From: Cryptomeria japonica | Taxonomy: Eukaryota; Streptophyta; Pinopsida; Cupressales; Cupressaceae | DNA length: 64,000 bases | NCBI RefSeq assembly: GCF_030272615.1 | Contig: NC_081408.1 | Span: 769,205,336-769,269,335 of the forward strand | Direction: 5' to 3' | Part shown: in pieces, positions 24,531 through 37,415 of the stretch | Numbering within the stretch: the stretch's first letter is position 1 | How the letters are laid out: each line of letters opens with the position of its first letter | Program-made: the position numbers and the translations under genes | Notes under the pieces: model-generated | What the model saw: only the letters and a program-made list of their open reading frames with translations | Database searches by the model: none | What the model was told of the DNA's origin: nothing

Positions 24531-27500
24531 TCATCATCGAGAAACTGTCGATTTTGATCATCATCTACTTCATCTTCTACTTCTTTGGTATCTTCTTCTT
24601 CCATCACATTATACTTTATCGTCCTTCCTCTTGGATCATGTCTAACAACAAATGACCAACCTAGTTTATGTGGAAGCTCTGAGTAAAATACTTGCTCACA
24701 TTGGCTTGGAAGAACATAGGGCTCATCCCCAACTGGTTCAAATGACCTTATATTAACCATTGTAAAACCATTATCATGTTCAATAACAGTTCTATCAGGA
24801 CCATTTTTTATTCAATCGTAGCCTGTACCATTTGACGACGAACAAAACTAATTTGAAGGAATTAAAGTCACACTCAAGTATATCATCCAAAATGCCATTA
24901 TATCAAGTTTGAGATTGTTGAGGATGTATGTCATTTCTCAATGAAATATTTGTCACCTCAAAGACTGCAGTGATGCTAGAATCACAAATTTTCTTCATGT
25001 CATCCAATTTTTTTATGCGAAATTTATGACCATTGTAGCACATAGTGTTGTGGTGTTTGACCTGCGATATGTCAAACATGTAAAATTTATTATATTGTGA
25101 GTTGATAAACATATGGGTGATTAATAAATTTATACGTACCTATTTATCTCTTAAACCATATGCTAAATCAATTTCCCTTTGCCTAACATTGGAATCTCCA
25201 TTACGATGAGCTTCTTTAACCAATGAAGCCACACCTTCCCATGTTAATGTGTGTCTAGAATGTTGAAAATGTTCAATCCATACCATCATCCAATCAAGAT
25301 TGTTTGCAATATACAAATGTAGTGCATCCCACTCTCGACAAAATGTACAAAAAATAAATAGACGTCTTACAACCGATTTATTTTGAAGATTAAGAATTAA
25401 TTAACTAGAATAACATCTTATAATTATCTCTCACTTTCCTCAATCTACCTTTCCCCGTCAAGTACTCCCCTTCAAATTTGTTAATGTGGTTGGGATCCCA
25501 AATGCGATCCACGTGGATCTTTGCTGCAAACTTAGAAAGATATTCAGAAATGTACACCATACTCTGGTATACCATATATCCCTCCACCATAGAACTCTCA
25601 GGATGTGCTCTTTGTCGAACCAAAGCCTTCAAAACTTTCAAGTGCCTCTCAACCATCCACATTGACCTAGTGTGTATAGGTCCACACAATTCAATCTCCT
25701 CAACTTGGTGTATGAGGTAGTGTTCCTGTGCATTAAAAAAAGCTAGAGGTAGACACTTTTGCATTTCACACATTATATGAGGAATTTTTCTCTTCCAATA
25801 TTTTATATCTTCTTTATGGATTTCTTTACATGACAACCACCTACAAGATATTCAAGACGCAAAAAAATATATTACATAACAAGTAAAACAAATCACAAAT
25901 ATAATATCTATACAATGAACTGAACAAATATCACTACTTACCTCAAGTATTTTCCAAGATCATATATGACTTGCTTGACATTATTGTCGAAGTCGTCTAG
26001 GAGAGATAGAAGTAGAACATACTGCAACAATTATAAAATTATCTTTTCATTTTTTTTAAACATAATACAATGAAAAGTACACGTACGTGTAGCACTTAAA
26101 TACATAGTAAAAACACAAGAACATGAATTACCTTAATGAAGGTATTCCAATCATGCGTTTTCATCCCTGGGCCACATTCACTTTTCTTTGATATGAGATT
26201 GTTTATGTTCGCAGCAAATCCTGTTGGAAATCAAATTTTTCGTATGACTTCTTTTATAGCATTACTTTGCTAGTCCATTAATAACCAAGGAAGCTCACTT
26301 ATATTAATCTGGTCTCCATAGCTATTTGATTGAATGACATTTATCATTGCATGATTGGAATCTTGAATGTCACTACATATTTTGACAATTTTTTCTTTGT
26401 CACGCCTTCCATCCAATATTTTCCATAATGTCTCTATTATATTCTTTCCAATATGCATAGTATCAAACAAATGTACAATTTGTAACTGCTTGTAGTAGGG
26501 CAACCTACTAAATTGTCGGGGATAACTTTTTAGTCCCTTAGGAAGGTGGTCATTTATGCCTTCACGACCTTCATGATCATCAATCACATCATCAGTAAAC
26601 AAAACAAAATAGAAAATATGTTGTATGACATAAACCATTAGATGGAATGAAATTACCTTAACGATTAATTCTATTATATTCCAACTTCCATAGGTGAGGT
26701 GTCATTCTTCGTGGCTTTGATGTATTATCTTCTTTCCCATTGAAAAGATGTTTTTCAGTGTTTCGATACTTATGATTTTTGTGGAGAAAGTGTCTATACT
26801 CATCAAACACCTGTTTTCCTAAACTTTTTGAATGACGAGATTTCATCTTTGGACCACAAACTGGACATGCAAATTTTCCCTTTGTTTGAAGACCTACAAG
26901 ATAATGTATAATTGGATTAAATATGATAATTTTTTGAATTATAATGTTCATCCACAACTTAAACACTATAACATACCACAAAAATGTGTTAGCCCTGGGG
27001 CATCGTGTATTGTCCATAGAAGCATCGCATGGAATTGAAATTGTCTTTGTCCTATTGGTCTAGAGATGTCATACATAGTGACACCATTCCATAACTCCAA
27101 CAACTCATCAATAAGAGGCTCAATATATACATTCATATCTTTAACTTGGTACTTACCTAATTGAATGAACAAAAACATTACATAATTATTATGACCATTT
27201 TACTGCAATATTTATAATTAAATGTAGACGACTATATTTAAATGATAAAATACCTAGAACAATCATTGACAACATTATGTGCTCCCTCTTTATTGACATC
27301 CAAGGAGGAATGTTATTGTTGATAACAAAACAAGCCACACTGAGTAAACAGATCTCATCTCTCCAAATGGATTGACACCGTCCGCTGCCAATGAAAGCCT
27401 GAGATTACGAGGTTCTTCTTTAAAGTGTGGCCACTTTTCCTCTATGTCCATAAATGCTGAACCATCCAAAGGAATTCGAATAATGTCATCTTGACTTCTA

Positions 27501-28575
27501 TTGTGTGCATGGTAATCCATAAATTATGCCAAGCTAGTGCACTTGAATAATCGTTGCACACGTGGAATAATGGGAATATAGTGAAGAACCTTGCGAGGAA
27601 CCCTTTTTGTTATTTGATATGTTTGATATCTACTGATATGACATTTAGGGCATTCAGTTCTAAATTCTTGTTGTTTGTGATATATAATATGATCATTGGG
27701 ACAAGCATCTATTGCTTGATACTCCATTCCAATATCTTTCATAATGGCAGATAATTATCAGTATGAGCGAGGTAGAATATTTGATGGTGGTACCAAAAAC
27801 TCACCTATCAATCTACAGCAAAAAACTATAATTTGTTAATATAAATCATATTAATGGTACAACATGATTCACCATTTATTATGACATATATGACATACCT
27901 TAACATACGTGAGATTATTATGTTGGATAAACCATCCATAACCTTCAAGTTCACCAACAACAATACAGTGGAGAGAAGAGTTGTCTGCGAGCCTTCATAA
28001 AGGGCCTCAGATGCCTTCTCAAGTAGAGGGACATCATGAACAACATCAAAGTCATATTCATCATCATGATCAGTTGCGCGAGTACTAAATATGTCATGGA
28101 TCAATGTATTTGTACCATCATCTTCAATTTTGTTTTGTGGCTCATGATCATCATCTTCCATGGGATCATTATCTTCAGCTTCGATATTCACACCTCCATG
28201 TTCGTCCACTTCGAAAACCATACTCTTCAGGTTGTGTTGATCCATATCATGTGCTCTGGGCTGCTCGACCTATATAAAATTGATAAACATAAATAAACCA
28301 TGATCATGATCTCATCATCAAGTGATTTATTATGTATATAAATTGTTAAAATGATATAATGAAAAACTTACCAATGGATGATAATCATGTCCACCTTCAA
28401 TGTGACCATGTAGCCTACAATGTTTCTTAGTTGTTTTGATTAGAAGTCTTCTAATCTTTAACCCCTTAGAAATTTTGCAGGGATAATAACATTTTCCATC
28501 ACCTTTTCTTTTCAAGTTAGACCACAATCTAGTAATTGTCTCCTTATTTTGTTGTTCATTTATATTGTCTGGCAT
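24520..28575 (-). pseudogene. CACTA (En/Spm) TNP2-type transposase pseudogene with introns
   Basis: The exons follow the family order on the minus strand. 28372-28575 (start ATG, ends HPL at GTAAG). 27899-28269 (LLEKASEALYEGSQTTLLS, ends at GTATG). 27290-27812 (IDACPNDHIIYHK, CPKCHISRY, VPRKVLHYIP, then EEPRNLRLSLAADGVNPFG). 26966-27178 (KDMNVYIEPLIDELLELW, MLLWTIHDAPG). 26658-26900 (GKFACPVCG..., PRRMTP). 26270-26638 (HLFDTMHIGKNIIETLW). 25405-25836, the DUF4218-like part (MCEMQKCLPLAFF, WMVERHLKVLKALVR). 24900-25112 and 24530-24790 (YNGHKFRIK, QCEQVFYSEL, the DUF4216-like part). Defects include adjacent TGA TAA stops at 27755-27760, a TAA at 27524, and a frameshift near 27340. The family binds and cuts CACTA element ends in the nucleus. 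This copy is dead. Terminal inverted repeats were not found. Confidence 0.88.
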
Positions 28576-29613
28576 GGTCTTTCTTCAGAGGCAAGAAAAT
28601 CGGGCTATAGAGCTAGTTATATAGAAGTTGAAATCTTAGTTATGATATCACGTTTCAGTATAATATACCAAATTAAATTACTTGAACATAGAAATTATCA
28701 TCATTGAACCAAAACCATTTAACTCTTCTTTTTCATCTCAAAACATATCTAATGGATTTGTGGTATGCAATCCTTGTATCATATCTTAAGTTGAATAATA
28801 TCTAATTGGGGTAATCCATGAGTGTCTAATGTGAATTCATTATCAATATTGTGAAGTTGTCACGAGTATGGTGATAGTCATTCCTTATAGGATCCTCTCA
28901 ATATTGTCCAAATCAGTCTAAAAGGAAAGAAACTATCCATTCCCATGCTCATGCATACTTACATGACTAATGTTTCCCTTGTGTATCCTAAACATTGGAG
29001 AGACCTTATCTGACTTGCCTAATCAATGTGGTTGTTGTCTTAATATGAAATACTGAGTTCTACCCTTGCCTCTGCATCAAACTTCTCACATCATGTTTCT
29101 TCAACAAAACACACTAATATGAATTGAGCCAACACCATGAGGATAGGGTCAAGTATCATGGCAACAAATCATAATACTTGAAGACGGGGTTCCCACATAA
29201 GTGTTGGCTCTCAACAATGCCACACTTCCAAAATTGTCAGTCTCAAGACTTCTCCTATTGGGTCAACACTCATTGATGGCCACAAGGCCAAATCAATGTA
29301 TCTAGGCTTCGAACTCCTTACTCTAGGCTTGGAGGACCCTACATAAGGTCTATAAACACTCACTTGGTATTACAATAGAAAGAGCCTTCCTCTAGAACTT
29401 TGTTTGCAATGCACACATCATTGGTAATCATTATTATGATGGAAGGTCTATTAGGATGGTAAATAAAATGTTTATTCTTTTTCCACCCTTTGAAACTACA
29501 ACAAGGTATTTGACTTGGCAGGGTCTCCACACATCACTTCAACAACAAACATTAGGCAATTCAACCTTTTGCCTTCTCAATGCATTTTTTTTTGTCTTTC
29601 ACTAGTTTTCTCA

Positions 29614-29637
29614 GTCTGATACATAGGGATATCAGAC
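29614..29637. repeat. Short inverted repeat GTCTGATA-TATCAGAC, copy 1
   Basis: Eight-base arms are separated by an eight-base loop (CATAGGGA). The whole 24-base word recurs at 30006 with one change. Confidence 0.6.
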
Positions 29638-30005
29638 CTTTCATGGCATCATCACACGTGCCTTCTAATATGTAGTCCTTTCATATTTTAGGTGCCTACA
29701 CACTATGTTGTTATTAAGTATTGATGTAGTCTTAAGAAATCTCATGACTCCATTACATGTCCACACTTGGGTTTACAAACACAACTCTGTCAAAACAAAA
29801 ACAATATTACTAGTAAAACTATGACTGTGACAATCAATACCCTTAGGATAGTCATAGAAATTTAATCTATTTTATTTGGTTTTGATCCACAAACCCTTCT
29901 GAAGGTTGCATAGGGTCACCTCACCCCTCTTTGTGTCATCAACCACTTCAAAATACCAATCGCTTGGTCTTGCCACCAAATTATTCACTCTTACTGCCTT
30001 TTACT

Positions 30006-30029
30006 GTCTGATACATAGAGATATCAGAC
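30006..30029. repeat. Short inverted repeat GTCTGATA-TATCAGAC, copy 2
   Basis: Same arms as 29614-29637, with loop CATAGAGA. Confidence 0.6.
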
Positions 30030-31952
30030 TGTCCTCATGCCCAAACACATACCAAATCTAATTTGGAGCCTTGCACACAACATAATATGATACATAGAAT
30101 GAACAAAGGTATTCCCACACATTTGGGTGAATTTATATGCATCGGAAACCAAACTATACATTATTTACTCCTCTCGATAAACACTAGGCAGGGTTTTGAC
30201 ATTTTTTGGAAAAACTATGATATCTTCTTTAAAACACTATGAAATTCAATGCCACAAAAAGACAAAATGAAGTTAACTCTATAAACTGCAATCTTGTATT
30301 TATTTTTAATCGATGCTTTCCTACATTTTTTGATTTTCCATCTTGTTAGAAATCTCATCTCTATTATGCTTTGATGGATGTCGCATCCTGTTACAAACCT
30401 CACATTTTGGCACTGGCAGAAAGGATTTTAGCAAAGGTTGTGGAATATGGCTTTTACATCTACCAATTGTCATTCCATCTTATGCATATGGCTTTTACAT
30501 GTAGAAGAAATAAATTTGATAAATAGGCCATATGGTGGATGATAAGTGAAGGATGTAAGTACTAAAGGTGTGGCACTAGTGGCTTTGGTACATGAAGGTG
30601 ACTAGAGGTTGTGGAAGGAGAAATGGTGGAAGTTGGATCTATGGTAGAGGTGGGAGTAGATGTTATTTACGCATGAAAATGTTAAGCTAATACTCATAAA
30701 ATAGCTAGGAATCCAACTTAAGGCATTCTATTTGTTAATAAATTTCTCTACCATTGAGCTACTGCCCCCTTTCTTACCATTCCATTGTTGGCTTGAGTGT
30801 AGATTATTTTCAACACCCATTACAAGACACATTATAGGTTCTTGGGGCTCCTAACCTAACCTAGATTTGATAACATTTTGAGCTACTACTCATGGACTAG
30901 TTAGGTTACCAATATATGACCTTCTATTTTTTGTTAGAATGTGATCTATGACTAAGTATTAGAGGATCTTACTAACTTGGGTATCATGCTTTTATGTGTC
31001 TCTGACATGACTCCTAGTAACTATATAAGGATCTTACTATTCCTAGATCTATGCCTTGTCTTTTTGATATGGTTCCTAGTGAGAATATATGAATCTTACT
31101 AGTTCTAAATGTCATAACTTTGTGTTTTACATGCTCCATGTGTGTTACCAATGTTACTCATATTACTCACTTTGTACTTCCCTTTTATCTCAATACTGTA
31201 GATTGACAATATCATAAGTCTTGGGAGCTACCACCTTTCCAAACTTGTAGTCATCTTGAATCTTCAATATCTTGGTTTCAGAACATTTGGTTTCTCCATA
31301 TTTTCCCAAGAGGACATGAGCATAATTTCATACTCTTGCTAAGAGGGGGCTAAATATTGCATCATAAGTTGTATCTCTTTATAAATATACACTAGGTTTG
31401 GACTCACTTTAGTGGTTGTGCCTTATTTAGGCCTAATTGTACTTAGGTTTTAGAATGTTTCCATAAATTTGGTTCATTCCCTTATTCATGATGTTCCTCA
31501 TGGCTCAATTTTCTAGGACTAGGGTCTTGGGAACCCTTATTCATGGAAATTGGACCTAAAAGCTGAAAGATGAATTTTGGATTCACAAATAGTAGGAATT
31601 TTCTCTCCAAATTTGGACTTTTCCAAAAGTTCAATTTGAAAAGGTGCAAGCCACATATAGATACAAGTCTATTTCTCATTTCAAACCCTTATAAACTCCA
31701 ACCCACATCTACCAATTTTTCAATCAAGCAATTCAAATCAATTGAGCATAGATCTATAATCAAGGGACAAGGCATTAAAAGATACAACTTTGTTACATCA
31801 ATTATGTTCAACTACATTATGTTTTTCCATGATGAAAGCATACACTACCATGTTCTAGAAACATTAAAGCATTTCAAAATTGAGGTATATTTGTTAATTT
31901 TTTATTTACATATATGTTTGAAACATATTAACACAAACTGTAATGTTATGAA

Positions 31953-32129
31953 GCTTCCTCTACTAGATACCTCCCTAGAATTGGTTCAAGATGACTCTCA
32001 CGCACATTTGTAAATGTGGAAGGAAACATAGATATGCCTAAGTCTAAGAGCATAGTATAACTACAGTATAGTATGCTCTCAAACTTAGGCATATCTGCTT
32101 CCTCTGCTAGATACCTCCCTAGAACTGGT
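31953..32129. repeat. Hairpin of 28-base arms between direct repeats
   Basis: Arms at 32032-32059 and 32067-32094 match at 25 of 28 positions around a 7-base loop. The flanks repeat GCTTCCTCT.CTAGATACC and CCCTAGAA.TGGT at 31953-31985 and 32097-32129. The layout could be a small foldback transposon or a small-RNA precursor. No promoter is evident. Confidence 0.65.
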
Positions 32130-32880
32130 AAGCTCATTCTTCACTATGTATACATCCTAGTGCCATGGTAGGGGCAGGGTGGGAGAGAGGGAAAAGAGAA
32201 ACAAAGGTCGATTTCCCTCCAGGGAATATAGAATTCATGGTGGCGAAAGGGGAAGACTGAACATCAACAACTGAGGAATGGGGGCAACATTAAAAGACTT
32301 CCGATGACCTAGGAACGGCAAAGCACAGGTAGTTGTGAAATGCAGTGGATAGCTCAAGCAATGGGTGGGACGCAAGCAATTCCTCATATATGCAAATCAA
32401 TGAATGAAGGTGAAGATTCAGCTACCTCGAATGGTGAAGATTCTACCCAAGCAATTCCATAAATTATGTAAATATTATGCAAATCCGAAATTCCTCATGC
32501 AAATATTATGCAAATCTGAAGATTCAATGAATGAAGGTAAAGATTCAGAAATTCCTCATATTATGCAAATCCAAAATGAAGGTGAAGATTCTACCTCGAA
32601 TGGTGAGTGTGTCATTTGATCTTGCGAGGGGTTGAGCTCAACGCGAAAGCATGCGTGGGATTGCAAATGTCACAAATGACTTGCCCTCTTTTTTTTTTTT
32701 TAAGTATAATGCTCGTTGTCATCGCAATTGCGATGAACACGGGCACATTTTTGAAAAATAAATAAATAAATTTCATTGCTAATGTCTTCTCTGTCGAAAC
32801 CAAATGTGAAATTATTATCAGAATTTCGACGAATTCGTGCATTTCTTAAAAAAAAATCAAATTTGGTCACAATATACCTT
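32130..32880. repeat. Non-coding, with interspersed short repeats at 32390-32610
   Basis: AATGAAGGTGAAGATTC, TATTATGCAAATC and TACCTCGAATGGTGA each recur two to four times within 220 bp. Around 32640-32860 there are poly-T and AAATAAATAAAT runs. No gene seen. Confidence 0.45.
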
Positions 32881-34854
32881 CTCCACCAGAAACCTCCGTT
32901 GGAATTATAGACCAAATGTATTAGTGGGGTCTTACAACCCACACTGGATTCATCGAAAACTATTGCCCTAGGGAGAATTTTTCCCTTTCTATCAGATTTG
33001 ATTTGTTCCCTCTCCATCCACATCATTTTTTAGATGAATTCAAGGAATTCTAACCTTGGAGAGATAACAATAGGCACTACATGGGGGCCCTGCTGCCATA
33101 AATTCTTATTATTGTACGATTCTATAAAAGAAGAAATCCCCAAAATTGTGGGTGAATGCACACTCAAGATAGACATGTTCATCAGCCTTGCAACTCCTTA
33201 TTTTCAATAGTTTGATTATCTGTTTAGGTAGCCTCGACAGTACTACCCCAAGACTTGTCAAAATGTTCATCACAAAATGGTCGAAGAATACACAAAAATC
33301 ACCAAACTTAGATCCCTTGTCTCAAATCTAGGTCCATTTTTGCACCGGCCAAGGGAGACCTATGTAGGGATCATTTGTCTTTATTCTCAACTCTGGGCCC
33401 CAATATGCTCTATTTTGATAAAGAATTAAGTGTCACACCAAAGAATAGTGCAAGAATTCCAATTTTTCATCCTTATTTTGAGCTCTCACCAATCCCTCGT
33501 GAATCTTCTCATGAATAGAACTTGAAAAATCATACAATTCATTTATTGAGGGGTGTTGAATATTGATGGCTATCACCATAAGATCAATGAGCAATTTGGT
33601 GAGCCCACAATCAACTCCAAGGACCTGCCCTAGTACATAATAGGTTTTAACAAAATATAGTCAAGCTTGAAGGGCTCCCTTTTAGATGGCAAGACATAAT
33701 TTTGTGAATCTTTGTAAAGTTTCCTCATGAAATGAGGAACAAGATCCTTCCTGTACCAGTCCTTTTTGTTCTCATAGTTGCTCTTCAAATTATACCTGTG
33801 TATAATTGTGAGGGCAGCCTTATCTAAATCAAAACATTGAATGATAGACCCGAGAGAGATGTCTAGTAGGACATATTCTTCAGTAGTCCTAACTGTTTGA
33901 CTTGGAACATCATATGCCTTTTCCAGCTCCCTTATGAACATAGGCTCTACAAAAACATTAGGCACCACCAATTTTCCAAGGTTTAGTGTCCAGGGGTTGC
34001 ACATTGGGATGGCCTTGTCTCTGTTTCCATAGAATGAATGAAAAATGTCCCAACCCCTTTCCTTGGTAAAGGCATCCCTACACCCTACCTCTTTATCATC
34101 GAAGAGATTCCTCATATGATCCTGCATTATGGATCCCTCAAATAATTCCAGCATGTCTTGGGATAGGCTCCTAGTCTGTTTGGTTTCCCTCCATGTGATT
34201 TCTTCCAATCTATGTTCAACCTCTTGTTGCAACTCTTTAGGGGTCATGGCAGGAGCAAGAGGAGCAGTAGGTTGCACTAGTGGCTGCTCCACCTGAGCTA
34301 ATGACTCCCCTTTGGATAGCTTCCTAGAGAGATTTTCAGGCTTGGGGGTCTTTTGTTTTGTTTTAGTAGCCTCTTTGGCTGGCTCCTGAGGGTTTTCTCC
34401 TTGTGGGATTGGCTTTTGAGGAATTGGGGTTTCCTTAGGAGATGAATTAACTAGAGAAGGAGCATGATGTGTAGGGGATGGGGTTTTAGCAAAGGCAGCC
34501 TCAACTAAAGCCTTCTTGGTGCTCTCCCACTTATTTAGATTGGGATTCCTTGTTTTAGGAGTGGGAGACGGCTCATCTAAAGATTCACTATCAGATGATA
34601 GTGATGGTCTTTTAGATGGTTTTTCTTTTTCTCTTTGTGGCCTTCTCTTTCGAAGGGGAGCTAGGTTCGGCCTCCTCTGATACTTGCAAGGAGGTTCTAT
34701 GGTTTGGTTGCACAAAATGGGAACCTACAATTTCTTGCATAGGGGGAACCATATCTAGAGGTGTAGCCTCGATGATGAGAATTGAGGATCTTGCCTCAGT
34801 TGTGCGGGATTTCTTGGTAGTAGGGGTAGCAGATTGCTTAGTAGGGGATGTCAT
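32880..34854 (-). pseudogene. Unknown retroelement-borne protein, copy b
   Basis: I cannot name the family. The frame opens with an ATG at 34854 and a Lys/Pro/Ser-rich segment, shifts frame within 34612-34715, and stays open to 33630. It then needs another shift and several stops to continue to about 32900. Alignment by eye to the frame at 56751-59792 is clear in order: NLGKLVVPNVFV (against NLGKLAVPNVFV), an acidic AYDVPSQT block, YYVLGQVLGVD (against YYVVAQVLGLE), HYSLV-HLILYQN (against LYSLLMHIILYCGQ), HNFGDFFFYRIVQ (against HNWGDWYCHLNHT) and ILPRAIVFDESS (against IVPGLLVFSDFI). The C-terminal third is missing. Upstream lies the GGGATAAG array and, beyond a nested element, a minus-strand LTR at 44190-45098, so this is probably the main ORF of an LTR element with that 5' LTR. 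Confidence 0.65.
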
Positions 34855-35280
34855 CTTAACAATTTGGACTGATTAAAAACTTGGAAAGCAAATGCAAGAG
34901 TAAAATCTACTGACTTGTAGGACACACATGCAAACAACTCAAGATATTACTGTAATAGTCTGATAATGCACACAAGTGGGAAAAAACACTTACCGGTTTT
35001 CTCTTCAACTAAAAATGTTGGGAAGCACACTGGAATGTTGAAATTCACCTTTTTCTCACTCTATGCTACTTTGGAATATCTCTAGATGCAAGGTAAGAAA
35101 TAAGGTCACTAAATTTTTAATTTATTGTGATGCCATTAATTCATTTGTGTTGGACAGAGGTAATCATTGGCAGGTCATCTTTGAATTTCATTCGTCGATC
35201 TAGCAGTTGACGATCAGGATTGCTCGTTGGCCTTCCTTGAATAATGACGTGGCATTCTCTTAAAGTTCCCCATGTCAAAT
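34855..35280. other. Leader segment between copy b and its motif array
   Basis: No ORF or repeat supported apart from the first motif copies near its right end. Confidence 0.35.
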
Positions 35281-36566
35281 TATCCATCTTAAATTTCCTG
35301 TAGGATAAGCTTCTATTGTAATTTTCCTTTGTTTTACTTATCATGTGGTGTCAGTAGTCATTCCTTCTATCTTCGTGAGATAAGCTTCTATTTTCTTTCT
35401 TTGGAGATCTTATCCCACATTGATCTTAACCCTTCCTAACCGTTCCTTTCATCTATCACATGCAAGCCCCTTTCTTTGTGTTTTTATCATCCGCGGGATA
35501 AGATTTTGAACTAGCCTTTTCTTATCTCAGAGCATCTTTCTTATCCTCATGGGGACACGTGGGATAAGGCTTCTCTTATTTCCCCTTCATAATTCTTATC
35601 CTACGATGCACCTTTGAGTTTCACCATTGTTATAGATCTTTTATGTCCCGTGAGATAAGCCCTTTTACCTTTTTCTTAACTATTTTCTTATCTCGAGACT
35701 CTTTTCTTATCCCCACGAGGATGCACAGGATACAAAAAGAACTGCATCCTTCTTTGTTAGCTTATCCCACGTTGCCTCACAATGCAATTATAGCGGCTTG
35801 GAAATTCATTGGGATAAGACTTTACTGCTTGTTTCCTTCGACCGCTCCTTATCCCATGTTGCTCTTTGCTTACCCTGTAGTTCTTTCAAGATAAGGACTC
35901 CTTTGTAATTCTTTCTTTCTTCTTATCCCTTGGTACCAGATTATTGATACAAATGTGTCCTGGGATAAGATGCACTCTTTAAATATTACCATTTCCTTAT
36001 CCTAGAAGATTGAGATTCTCATTGAAACCACCTGCGGGATAAGAAATAAGGGGTGCTTCCTAAGGAAATCTTATCCCACGCAATCAAGCCACTTGAGGAC
36101 GACACTTAAGTGATTGTTTAGAACATGTGGATAACTTCATGGATTAAGTGGTTGTGCACGGGGCCTTCCTACGAGATAAAGGACTTAAGACCTAGGGTTT
36201 TAAGCAGTACTTAGGAATATTTATCCCATGATGTCATTTACCCCTTCTTCTATCCTTGTGGGATAAGCTTTTATGTGTTCTACCTTGGAAGCCTTATCCT
36301 GCGTTTCTCCTAGCCTTCTCCCTGCAAGCCCTTTTCCTTTAGGGTCCTACCATCTATGGGATAAGCCTTTGGACTAGCTTTGTCTTATCCCATAGTACTC
36401 CTTTTATCCCCGCGAGAAAGCATGGGATAAGCTTTCCCTTATTTTCAGCTTATAACTCTTATCCCACGGCCATCTCTGAACAAGAGGAACACATCACGGG
36501 ATAAGACTTCCTCTTCTTTCCTTTAACACTCTTATCTCGTGGTGCACCTTTGAGTCTTACACATTG
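35281..36566. repeat. GGGATAAG/CTTATCCC array, left part
   Basis: About 31 copies of GATAAG or CTTATC, most as GGGATAAG or CTTATCCC and often next to CGCG or CACG, in both orientations every 20-60 bp. Text also repeats at a larger scale: the unit starting near 35350 begins again near 36235 (about 0.9 kb), so the array is a tandem pair of long units. The second unit is cut at 36566 by the inserted element and resumes at 43080. Confidence 0.85.
36562..36566. other. Target site duplication CATTG, left
   Basis: It matches CATTG at 43075-43079 on the other side of the element. Confidence 0.85.
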
Positions 36567-37344
36567 TGTTGGCATATGCACACTCCAATGAGACATTGTA
36601 TGTGATTGAAGGTTTTGTCATTGATGGAAACCTTGCAATCCTATGGCACCGGCAAAAGCAGATTACACTCTACATCGGCACTCAGGACATCGGCACTGAC
36701 ACAGAAGAAAGGAAGTATACCGACACAGAGGCCGATAGGATTTTGTTATACTATATTTTTTTTATTATTGTAACAATGTGTAAGCCGACTTGGCAAATTG
36801 TAAAATAATTCTTATATATAAAAGAGATCATTGTAGACATTTTGGATGATAGGTAGAAGATTTATAGGAAAATACTAGGCAGACCTATTGTGCGAAATAT
36901 AGGTCAAGGGATATATGTAAAGAATAAAGCAGGAACCGGTACTGAATTAGGCATTGAAGATGCTATTGTAAAGCAATACAAGATATTGGATTTGTATAAT
37001 CTTTATTGTAAGTTAGGGAGACTTCCCATTGAGCAGTGAGCTCTAGGCAGTTGGCCTTCCTGCATGTGCAGGCCCCTATTGTAAGTAATATTCTCTTATT
37101 GGCCAGTGAGTGAATATTGTGGGTCACAAATCCCACTGAGGTTTTTCCCACATTGGGTTTCCTCATTAAAATCTTGTGTTATGGTGTGCTTTTCATGTGG
37201 ATGTTCTTGATTCTGTCTATTGCATTATTTCTTGCATACCGGTACACTGTTATATTATGTTCTTCATGTTTTAAGTTAAGAAATTCCAATAACCAGTCAA
37301 ATACTGATTCACCCCCACTCTCAGTATCTGTGGGATCCCTAACA
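36567..37344 (+). mobile_element. 5' LTR of the 6.5-kb element
   Basis: 778 bp. TATA box TATATATAAAAG at about 36813-36824. It lacks a 17-base stretch present in the 3' LTR near 42367. Confidence 0.9.
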
Positions 37345-37346
37345 AT

Positions 37347-37358
37347 TGGTATCAGAGC
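37347..37358 (+). promoter_or_regulatory. Primer binding site, initiator Met tRNA type
   Basis: TGGTATCAGAGC, two bases after the 5' LTR. It is the standard plant Copia primer site. Confidence 0.9.
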
Positions 37359-37415
37359 TTGGTCCTCTATTTTCAAAAGCCTAATAGCTTGAGGAAGATC
37401 TTGACACCGGTAAAG

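Larger units (their letters stand above)
28576..31950. other. Long stretch without a supported gene
   Basis: AT-rich non-coding DNA. Two copies of a small stem-loop word (29614-29637 and 30006-30029) are the only structured signal I can support. Short ORFs have no recognisable motif. Confidence 0.4.
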
